A DNA stretch of 64,000 bases from Lepidurus packardi (lineage: Eukaryota; Arthropoda; Branchiopoda; Notostraca; Triopsidae), in assembly GCA_023053545.1 (NCBI GenBank), contig JAKZAN010000004.1, positions 1,488,001 to 1,552,000 of the forward strand, in the 5' to 3' direction. Within the stretch, counting starts at the first letter, position 1. Each line of letters starts with the position of its first letter. The notes under the pieces were generated by a model. The model saw nothing but the letters and a program-made list of their open reading frames with translations. It did no database searches and was not told where the DNA came from. Made by a program: the position numbers and the translations under genes. Below, piece after piece: positions 55,391 to 64,000 of this stretch.

Positions 55391-57499
55391 CTTAGCGACT
55401 AACCTAATTTAATTATGTTTCGTAGAAAGTATCTTATTTTTCAAAGGATTTAAGACTACAATCTTGAGATTATTAATAACATCCTGAGTTCAATTGAAGC
55501 TCCACTAGCTACCAATACTTGCCCCAATGTATGTCGAATGACATGCACTTATTCTCTCATTCAGCGTACAGTTATACCTCACACTTAATGTAGAGGAGGG
55601 ACAGGACAATTGACACGCCGAACAAACCGTACAAAAGTCATTACTAGTAAACTACAAACGTTGTGGAACTTGAAAAAACCAGACACTTAGTGCATAAGAC
55701 CACCCGGGGAAAGTTTCGCCAAAAAAAAAGAGTACAGTGTACATGAGAAATTAAATAAACAAATAAACTGCGGCATTTTTATTTATAAGAAACGGGTCCC
55801 GTTAATTTCGTTGTACCGTTCAGCATAATTATCTAAGAATTAAGTAAAAATACCTTTGTTGTAGAAGACAAGTCAGAGAAGAACCTCTCCAAAGATTAGC
55901 TACAAATTCACTGTACTGATTTTTCATGAGATTTTAGAAGTCTAATGTTATCATTTAGTACAGTTTGGACATTTTTACCATTTTGCCATTTTCACCACGA
56001 GGAACAGCTGCACAGATCCTCTAGTTTTCGTGTAGGTTTGGTCTTATTTGTCGTCTTCTTGAAGCGTGCAATGCATCATTTGAAAACCACGACACTAGCA
56101 CATCGAAGGAGTATAATTTTCGGTTAGGGTTTTGTCTGCACGTACGCGACGTGAAAAATAAAGAGCAGAAAAGTGGCCACACTGTCCTGCCTCTCCTCTG
56201 TTACGTGACGACAAGGGGTGTTTTGGAACTTCTTTAACGTTCATGGTGCCCTTTACTCTAGAATCCAAACTTGAACTTCTTTGACATGTGGCACGTGCTA
56301 AATGCACTTTTAAAGGGCAATAGTCATAAAAACAACTCCGTTTTTTTAAAAGAGTAAAATTCTAGTTCATACATGAAATAGTAAGTGAGATACAGGAAAA
56401 GAAGACATCCAAAATTCAAATTGGGCATATTTGCCGTTAGCCGAGCGCGGTCAGCACGCGGCCCTGTGACGTATGATGGGTGCGCCATGTTTGCCGGGCG
56501 CTAAACAGATCCTTTGTTTCATGTGCATAAAGTGTCGAAGTGAGACGAATAAATTGGCAGACGAATTGGCCTAAACGAATAAATTGGCAGACGACTCAGA
56601 CGAAACTGAGTATTTTGATATGTCACATTCTAGAGGATGAAGTGACTGAACTTAATGGTTAGCATATTCCTGTGCCAAAAATGGAAGGTGCTCAGCCCTA
56701 CTAGTTGCAGCACAGAGAAGAAGCGGAAGCATTCCAATGTGGCTGAATTGTCGGCAATGGGAGAGCCAACTGTAATGTGAGATTCTCTCTGGTAACTTAC
56801 TGTAAAACCTCGTGCGCTTCGACAAGGCAGGCTCAGACCCTGACGTAATAGTGCTTGTGGCAACTGTTACGTTATGTGGACTATCAGTGCTAACAAATGT
56901 TACGTATAAAACCACGAAGTTATAAAACATGCATATGTTATTGTACTATTTGGTATTGAAACGTGTGCTTATATTTTCCTAAGTTTTAGTTTAACAATGA
57001 TTGTTTGTACATTTATTTCAGCTCACCTGGGGCACAATAATGAAAATTAATACATTTCGGTCTTCTCACAAAAAAAAAGAAAAAAATTGGGATAAAAATA
57101 TGACTGCAGGCCCATGTCACTTTATCAGGAATCACGGCTCTTCAGAAAAATTCGAAACAAAGTTCATCGCTCCTAGGATAGTGTGTACAATAAGAACCTA
57201 TCAAAATCTCAAGCCGTGATTTGGGTGACCCTTGCTCTTTAAGGCTTTTGACCTAAGCTTCAGGTGTTTCTGTAAACTGGTTTCATTAACGGGTTTCAGC
57301 ACAACAGGGTCTACCAGTTCGTTCAAAGGTCGACAGGTATATGGCAACATGAAGCAAGTTCTCTATTTGGGTTACCATGTCTTAGGCTTACCATGTCTTG
57401 GACATTTTAGGCGGAAAACAGTCTCTAGGCATCGACATTTCAGGTCTAACTCCAGTACTACTGTGACTTCGTATCAGAGAAGAACCCTCTAAGAAAAAG
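55391..57499. other. Intergenic region before the GMC oxidoreductase gene
   Basis: A short direct repeat, ACGAATAAATTGGCAGACGA, occurs at about 56546 and 56575. Several short frames show no family content. The last few hundred bases should hold the GMC promoter and 5' UTR. Confidence 0.4.
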
Positions 57500-59460
57500 A
57501 TGTTGGTGTTAATTCCCAGGTTAGCGCCAACTTTAATGCTGCCGACTTTACGCATCTTCGTGAACAGTGTATTAACTCTCTCCCAATTAGCCATATTTTT
57601 CCCAAGCTTTTTAGGATTCCTAGCGATTTATCGCTGGGATGAGACGGCACCCGTTTTTGGTCGCCATCATGAGAAACGCTTTATCTTGGACGATTCCTAT
57701 GATTTCGTGATCGTGGGAGCCGGATCTGCGGGTTCAGTATTAGCGTCGCGGTTGTCGGAAGTACCGGAATGGAAAATTTTGGTCCTGGAAGCTGGACAGG
57801 AAGAAAATATTTTGACAGATACTCCTGGTGTAGCCTCGACAAATCAACTTTCGCCTTACGACTGGAAGTTACGCACTGAACCTCTGACTACAGCTTGTTT
57901 GGCATACCAGGATCAGCGCTGTAACTTGGCGCAGGGCAAAGCAGTTGGCGGTACCAGCGTCCTCAACTATATGCTGTAAGGCTAATTTAACAGTTTTCCT
58001 CTTACATAATTGATCTGTACTTAATTAATCAAACATTTTTAAAAATTAGGTATGTTCGGGGAAATCGACGGGATTATGACGGATGGGCTGCTGCTGGCAA
58101 TCCAGGCTGGAGTTATGAAGAAGTATTGCCATACTTCATTAAAGCAGAGGATAACAAGAACCCGAGCTACGCAACCACGAGATACCATGGCACTGGTGGT
58201 TACTTGACAGTGAGTGAAACGTCATGGCAGACACCGTTGGGACAAGTTTATTTAGATGCAGCCGCAGAGTTAGGTTACGAAATTGGTGACAGGAATGGAG
58301 CAAATCAGACAGGATTCATGCGACCACAAGGCACCATCCGGGACAGTCTGCGCTGTTCCACTGCCAAAGCTTACTTAAAGCCAGCCCGTGGGCGTTCTAA
58401 TCTACATGTAGCCGAAGGTGCAACAATTCTGAAAATAATGTTTGAGTCAGGCACTAAGAAAGCGGTCGGAGTAGAAGTTCGACGTTTTGGACTGGATTTC
58501 AAGATTATGGCCAACAAAGAAGTTATACTTTCTGCCGGAGCTTTGAAGAGCCCCCATTTGCTCATGTTGAGCGGGATTGGCCCTGAAGTGCCTTTAAAGA
58601 GTTTGGGCATACCGGTACTAGCAGATTTACCAATGGTGGGGCAGAACCTGCAAGACCACGTGGGTTTTGGCGGGCTTATTTTCTTGCTAGAAAAGCCGTT
58701 TTCTCTTATGACTTCTGAAATTCTCACCATCAGCGAAGCTTTGAGATTCGCGAGGGATCGAGAGGGTCCCTTGACGACCTTAGGCGGCGTGGAAGCGTTA
58801 GGATGGGTTAAAACGAAGTACGCTGATCCAAATGATAGTTATCCAGATATCCAGTTTATTATCACGTCGGGTTCCGTCGTTTCGGATGGAGGGCTTCAAA
58901 TGAGGAGAAACTACGGTATCCGCGACGAGATTTGGCAGCAGTATTTCCGGCATTTGAACAACAGACATACATTGAGTATTATCCCAATTTTGCTCAAGCC
59001 TGACTCGCGTGGCTATGTTGAAATTGTATCGGCCAATCCTTTCGAACCTCCAAAGATCTATGCAAATTACTTGACGAACGCTGATGATGTCAAAGTATTA
59101 GTGGATGGGTTGAGAATAGCCTTGAAGATGGCAGATACTCACGCTATGAAGCAAGTGGGCGCTAGTTTGCCAACAATACCGTTCCCTGGATGTGAAGAGC
59201 ATGAATTTGGAAGCGACAAATACTGGGAATGTGCGACGCGACAACTTACGTTTACGTTTTGGCATTTTACTGGTACGTGTCAAATGGGACCGAATGCTAC
59301 GTCTTCCGTAGTGAATCATGAGCTAAAAGTGCACGGAGTAGAAGGACTACGAGTTGTAGATGCTAGTGTTATGCCTATCGTTCCTAACGGTAATACCAAT
59401 GCAGCTACAATCATGGTAGCAGAAAAAGCAGCGGACCTAATTAAATCTACATGGTTATGA
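57500..59460 (+). CDS. GMC oxidoreductase, glucose dehydrogenase (FAD, quinone)-like
   Basis: Exons 57500-57975 and 58050-59460 give 628 residues, the usual size. A hydrophobic N-terminus (about residues 15-43) suggests a signal peptide or anchor. The ADP-binding fold follows ([20 protein letters not shown], residues 68-87), then an Asp/Glu-type LVLEAG end, GMC signature 1 ([20 protein letters not shown]) across the splice, GMC signature 2 ([15 protein letters not shown]), and the catalytic pair H564 ([11 protein letters not shown]) and N605 ([11 protein letters not shown]). The family oxidises alcohols or sugars with FAD; arthropod members act in cuticle modification, immunity, ecdysteroid metabolism or seminal fluid. 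The substrate cannot be told here. AATAAA at 59511. Identification to family is secure. Confidence 0.93.
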
Positions 59461-59510
59461 AAATAGAAAATGGGACAATTGTATCGTGTTATTTATCATT
59501 ATAACTTTTT

Positions 59511-59516
59511 AATAAA
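59511..59516 (+). terminator. Polyadenylation signal of the GMC gene
   Basis: AATAAA 50 bases after the stop, followed by a T run. Confidence 0.6.
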
Positions 59517-59804
59517 GTGCTTTTTTTATTTAATCAATTTATTCACGTTTATTAGAAAAGAATCATTCTAATTCAAAAATTGCACTCCGTTACTTCCATT
59601 CGGGGCTCGAAAATTATTTACATAATAAATTCACATCATAAATTTTCCCAAAAAAGCCGCAAATGGCTAGTTAAAATATTTTCCGTGTTTTTGCACCCCG
59701 AAAATTATGGTACAATTGTTTCATTAGCGTAAAGATAGTCGTTCCGTTATCATTTAATAAACCTATTGGAAAACGTCGTGCTCTAGCAATGTATACTGTA
59801 CTGT

Positions 59805-59920
59805 ACCTTTTCCATATTCTCCATAAATTGCCTACAACGGGGAGTGGCTTGGGACCCAGTACATTCTGCTTGCTGAAGTAATCATGACCCGAAGTAAGAT
59901 TAGACGAATTCCAGTCATTC
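59805..59920 (-). pseudogene. Cytochrome P450 N-terminal exon relic
   Basis: On the minus strand the frame contains HDYFSKQNVLGPKPLPVVGN, the proline-rich hinge typical of CYP3-clan P450s (YFxxxxxxGPKPxPxxGN). The frame continues without further P450 motifs; no I-helix, ExxR or heme-Cys segment is visible in the adjacent kilobases. It is most likely an isolated exon or remnant. Confidence 0.55.
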
Positions 59921-60119
59921 AATACCAAATGTGTACCAAAATTGTTGACACACAAGTCTGAACGAGATCTGGAGAATGTGAACAACACTCGTCTGTTTCG
60001 TGTGTCCATGTTTGAATAATTTGCGCAGTTTTTAACTTAGGGAAAGAAAGCAAAAATACAATGCCAACTGCTATGAAATACAATGACAATGTCCGAGTTA
60101 TTTACGAAACCCTCACAGG

Positions 60120-60153
60120 CAGGCCCGTACCCAGGGGGGGGGGGTCGGGGGGT

Positions 60154-60186
<33 letters not shown>

Positions 60187-62145
60187 GAAATGTTTCCGCA
60201 AATGAAAAATATACGTTTTTCTAGCATATGGTACTTGAGAAGTTTATTTCGAATGGAGCTTTGGTTTTGTTTGACTGTTTTGAAGCTCGAACAACGCGAT
60301 AACTTTTCTCCTTTTTCATATCCCCCTTTGCCCTTTCCTTACCGGAAAGCTGTGCAAAGGAAGGCGAGCTGGAGAAACCTTCATATGTTCTTTTTGCGTT
60401 GCGTTCCTTCGGGCCTTCGCTGTTTTTCCCCCACAAGTAACATTTTTGTAACTTTTTCTTTCCCCCGTGTTATCCCCTTCCTGTCTTGCGGAAAGGAGTT
60501 TTTAAACGGGAGTTTTTAAACGTGGTCGAAGTCAAGCTAGCTCAGTTTCATATCTGAGACTTCCCAGACAACAAGCTTAGCGTGTTAGGTCGTATTCGCT
60601 AGTTTCTCGATTCGTTACCTCAGTTTAGGTCTGTGATCATTTCACAGGTTGAGTTATGAAGCGCAAAGTAGACATCAAATCTTACTTCCTACCTAAGGCA
60701 GTAAAGGTGGAAAATTCTGTAACACCTGGACCTGGGTGTTCAACTACTCGAGAGGACTTGGCAGCTACCCAGCAAGAGGCCACAGGCGATTCCAATGGAT
60801 CGCAACCATGCTGCCCGCAGAGAATATTATTAGTGTTTCACCTATTTCTTTCGTGTCCATAGAGACTTTGCTAGCAAATACTTCTGAAGAAGTAAAAAAG
60901 CAGGATTGCACGTCAGGAAGCTCGTCCACTTCTCGGGTTTCCGCTTTTCCAAACGACATAGGAAAATTTGTTAGCATGTCCTCTGAGCTAGACTCCACTA
61001 TGAAACTTAACTTACTTAAATCTCCATGGGTACCTGATTTTTCTTACCGTTTCCCCGTTACGGGACCAAGAAACCTAAAATTTCAAATTGCCTGGCTTAG
61101 CCGTTTCTCATGGCTTTCCTATTCTCCGTCTGAAGACGGAGCATTCTGTAGGCCCTGTGTGTTCTTCGCGGCAGAAACAGGGGGTAAGGGTTCGCATCAG
61201 AAACTGTCTCTATTTGTTTCTAAGCCTTTTAATAATTGGAAAAAAGCGCTCAGAGAATTCAAACGCCATAGTGAAGCGCAGTTTCATCGAGATTCTATGG
61301 TTTGCGCAGAAAACTTTGTTTCGAGCCTGAGAAGGCTAAAAACATGGTTGAGAAGCTCAACCGGAGAGGACAGACTAACAGGCCTAGCTCTTCTGTCTGT
61401 ACACAGAACTGTTCCTCTCTGTTCTGAAGAAGTTATAAATGTATTTGCAGGGAAGAAAAATCGTCGTTTAGATTTCGTCTTGTAACTTTCTTTTTGAGAA
61501 TCAACAATAGCTTTTGCGGATGGCTCTTTTATTTTGACATTCTATTTATAATATGTATTACTTAGTAGGGTATTTTAGCATAACAGTACTAGAAGCTTCA
61601 TATTTCTCGTTAGTAGTAATTTATGGCAAATAATTATATTGGTAACATTACTTAGTTATCGTTATTAAACTACTTTCATAATTTTCTGCATTTTTTATTT
61701 TGTTCATGACAATTTATACTATTATTTAATTTTATATGTTTATATTAATATTATGTTTTTGCAAAATAGTGCACTTCATGTTTATAAATCTTACACTCAT
61801 TAGCAAGTTAATTTTATTTAAATTTATTGCCGCTGACGTCGACTCCTCCTAGTGGTGGCGGTGGGAAACACCTCTGCGACACGGGTTAAATACGATGAAA
61901 CCAACCGGATATTACCTCCGTAAGGTGTAACATGAACCAACGTCACAGTGGCAGGCTAAACGTCGACAAAAAAACTCTCGCTAGTTTGAATGTGAAAATT
62001 AACTTCATGTGTATATAGTTATCGTCTAACTCTCTACATTCTATATGGAAAACTTGATAGATTAAGATGGTATACGAAAAAAATAGGATTTCAAGTTCTC
62101 GGGTTAAAACCCCCCCCCCGAAAAAAAATCCTGGGTACGGGCCTG
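60120..62145 (+). mobile_element. Internally deleted hAT transposon, 2026 bp, 8-bp TSD CTCACAGG
   Basis: The terminal inverted repeats are CAGGCCCGTACCCAGG at 60120 and CCTGGGTACGGGCCTG ending 62145. CTCACAGG flanks both sides (60112-60119 and 62146-62153). G/C homopolymers and GGTTTAACC/GGTTAAAACC follow the ends. These features mark the TTF-zinc-finger hAT group (ZMYM-like transposases). The transposase is internally deleted (see the CDS entry), so the copy is non-autonomous. Confidence 0.9.
60656..61485 (+). pseudogene. Deleted hAT transposase: TTF-type zinc finger fused to C-terminal tail
   Basis: A start MKRKVDIKSYFLPK (60656), typical of this transposase group, runs to about 60825, where the likeness shifts frame. 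The second frame (60736-61485) holds the TTF zinc-finger block: SPWVPDFSYRF, SRFSWLSYSPSEDGAFCRPC, FNNWKKALREFKRHSEAQFH. After LRRLKTWLRSS it jumps directly to GEDRLTGLALLSVHR and FAGKKNRRLDFVL, the normal C-terminus. The central RNase H-like catalytic region, several hundred residues, is missing, but the deletion joins the ends in frame. Confidence 0.8.
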
Positions 62146-62470
62146 CTCACAGGTACAGATTTTCGTCAGAATACATAGTGCAGATTTTTCTGTAGATTCG
62201 CCAGAACACAGATTTTACGTGGTATTTCTATTTTTCAGTGAAAAGAACGTGACGGGAATTGAAAGAAATGTTCACCCGTGGTTGCAAAAGCCTTTTCAAA
62301 GTCGATTCCTTTTCTAAGAGTTCAAAGGTGTTATTTTTGTAAGGGAAAAATAATTTTAATGAAATTGTTTTTAGTGTAAACAAATTGCTTTGAGTGAAAA
62401 ATTTACCAATCCTTTTAGTAAAAAATTTCTGAGAGTAATTGACTTATCAATTACGTGAAATGCGAGAAGT

Positions 62471-64000
62471 GTTTTTTTTTTTTTTTTTTTTTTAATTTTA
62501 TTACCAGTTTAGGCCGAAGCCTGTTACTGGGTTCTCAGTAGTACATGTTTCATTTGAGCTATCACAGTTGGTTTTATCAATTAAAAATAGGGAGACAGAA
62601 GGGAAGGGGGACTAGAGGGTGGCTTGTACCACCGTTTTAAAAGGGAGGGTAAGGTGCGGGGAGGGAAGGGGTAAAGGGTATGAGTATTTGTACATATACT
62701 GGGTGATTTATATTTTAGACAATTCTTTCATGTTATTGCCAAAACTGGCGAGGGCTGGAAAGCATTTGGGGTTGCATAAAAAGTTTTCGGAAGTAAAAGG
62801 AATCTTTAATTTGCTGAGCTCTCTTAGTAATTTTGCTCTTTCATGATTAAGTCTCGTACAATGAAATAGCAGATGTGGAACATCTTGTTTCATCTGAGAT
62901 CGACAAATGCAGGTATCGTCATCGATCTTTTTAATTCGCTTTAAATATGAGCGGCAGGGGAAGTGGTTTGTGCGCAATTGGATTATCGTGGATAATATGC
63001 TTTTGGGCAGTTTTGAATCAACGATAGATTTTTTGTCTGGACTGGCTTTTAGATCTTTGGTAGCGTAGTGGAACTTGTTCCAGTCTTGACACCAAGTATT
63101 AAGTAAAAACTTGGAGATCCAAATGCGCGCTACTTTTAATGAATCAGGAGGAGATGGCCAAGCGCTAGAGAGGAGGTTTCTTGCTCTTTCAGAATAGGAG
63201 GTGTAGCTTATATGCTTTGCGGGTTCAGGTTTCGTAGGCCACACGTTCCAGATTTTTGAGGCATAATGGTTGAGAAGAGATTTCTTCAAGGCAAGATCCA
63301 GTGGTGGGAGTCCCACGTCGACTTCAATTGCTGCAGAGGGTGTTGTTTTGAGGGCACCGGATATAGTTAATAAGCCTTTACGGTAAAGTTGTTGAAGTGG
63401 TTTCAGTTTAGCTTTCGATATATTGCACCATGCTGGGTATCCATATAAAAATTTACTAACTATTGTGGCTTGAAATAAGGTTTTTAATTGCTTGGATGAT
63501 ATTGATTTGCACCATTTAGCGATTTTTATCATACGTAATAGGGAGCTGTTGCATTGGTTAGCAATGTGTGAAACGTGAGTAGACCAATTTAGTCGGTGAT
63601 CAAGGTAGAGGCCCAGATATCTTGATGAAGTTTTGGGTACGATGGTGGTTTGACCCCAAGTCAGTGTTGCTTCTTCGGCTTGTCTTTTGCGATGGAAGTG
63701 GACGAGTTCGGTTTTTTCTTTAGCAAATCGGAGATTTAGTCTAATGCCCCATTTTTCTAATGCTGAAATGTTGTTAGCTAGTAGTTTGGTGTTTTGATTA
63801 CTCGATTTGCTGGAGGTGAATAATATTAGGTCATCAGCAAAGGCCTGGATCTCTATCCTCTTGCGTTTGATTGTTGTGAAACATCCATTAATGTAAATTA
63901 AGAAGAGGAGAGGAGAAAGTGGGGACCCTTGGGGAACGCCGTTCGTAATTTGGTAGAGCAAACTATGCGTTTCTCTATAGATGGTATAGGCGGTGCGGTT
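62471..64000 (-). mobile_element. Non-LTR retrotransposon, 3' part (continues beyond the right edge)
   Basis: The minus-strand element ends in a run of about 22 A (plus-strand T 62472-62493) preceded by ACTGGTAATAAAATT. It contains the reverse transcriptase frame described separately. A poly(A) tail with no LTRs marks a LINE. The 5' part lies outside the window, so target duplications cannot be judged. Confidence 0.85.
62708..64000 (-). CDS. Non-LTR retrotransposon reverse transcriptase, C-terminal part (5' partial)
   Basis: The frame is open from the right edge to a stop at 62708, 430 residues in the window. RT motifs: ITNGVPQGSPLSPLLFLIYI, FADDLILF (catalytic FADD), RYLGLYLDHRLNW, and the thumb-like region LKTLFQATIVSKFLYGYPAW. 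The end carries a CxCx(n)HxxxxC cluster (CICRSQMKQDVPHLLFHC) as in Jockey/I-type elements. No RNase H domain is obvious. No stop interrupts the frame, so the copy may be fairly young. Confidence 0.88.
   Translation of the reverse strand, partial: NRTAYTIYRETHSLLYQITNGVPQGSPLSPLLFLIYINGCFTTIKRKRIEIQAFADDLILFTSSKSSNQNTKLLANNISALEKWGIRLNLRFAKEKTELVHFHRKRQAEEATLTWGQTTIVPKTSSRYLGLYLDHRLNWSTHVSHIANQCNSSLLRMIKIAKWCKSISSKQLKTLFQATIVSKFLYGYPAWCNISKAKLKPLQQLYRKGLLTISGALKTTPSAAIEVDVGLPPLDLALKKSLLNHYASKIWNVWPTKPEPAKHISYTSYSERARNLLSSAWPSPPDSLKVARIWISKFLLNTWCQDWNKFHYATKDLKASPDKKSIVDSKLPKSILSTIIQLRTNHFPCRSYLKRIKKIDDDTCICRSQMKQDVPHLLFHCTRLNHERAKLLRELSKLKIPFTSENFLCNPKCFPALASFGNNMKELSKI

Noticed and set aside
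60061..60519. 152-codon frame spanning the left end of the hAT element
   Set aside because: It runs through the poly-C/poly-G end of the transposon (a Pro run) and is a composition artefact.

Overview
The window is eukaryotic nuclear DNA, most probably from an arthropod and perhaps a crustacean. The genes are split by short GT-AG introns (often 53-110 bp) and use the standard code. Akirin carries the arthropod-type start [14 protein letters not shown] and a crustacean-like SRSTKRRRC stretch, and there are duplicated cathepsin B-like genes, a glucose-dehydrogenase-like GMC oxidoreductase and cuticle-like remnants. Species assignment is inference.

Layout. 1-4611 (+): the C-terminal half of a MICAL/MICAL-like protein whose last domain is a bMERB Rab-binding domain; a long alternative last exon would replace the end of that domain with an acidic tail and a C-terminal membrane anchor. 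5850-7051 (+): akirin. 8112-15018 (+): complete POLR3B, the second-largest RNA polymerase III subunit, in 15 exons. 15459-17352 (+): a secreted Ala/Pro/Val-rich protein. 19153-21207 (-): LANCL3-like. 21641-22791 (+): TMEM35/NACHO-like, head to head with LANCL3. 23319-25802 and 28231-30953 (-): two cathepsin B-like proteases with altered occluding loops. 34726-35192 (-): an achaete-scute-like bHLH factor.

The right half is rich in mobile DNA. 36402-41094 is an intact Ty3/gypsy element (131-bp LTRs, TSD ATTTC). 41890-42305 is a BTB/POZ relic. 43011-49036 is a DNA transposon with long terminal inverted repeats and an 8-bp TSD, split by a second intact gypsy element at 43872-48681 (196-bp LTRs, TSD AGTAC). 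49867-54943 holds two tandem genes for secreted PAN/apple-like cysteine-rich proteins, with a deleted third copy between them. 57500-59460 is a GMC oxidoreductase. A cytochrome P450 exon relic (~59805-59920), a deleted hAT transposon (60120-62145) and the 3' half of a non-LTR retrotransposon (62471 to the right edge, minus strand) close the window.

There is no operon logic. Housekeeping genes (POLR3B, akirin, MICAL-like) lie to the left. Lineage-specific secreted families and transposons lie to the right, where tandem duplication and nested insertion have shaped the locus. Exon borders were placed by eye from GT/AG signals, reading-frame continuity and recalled family alignments; no transcript or database search was available.
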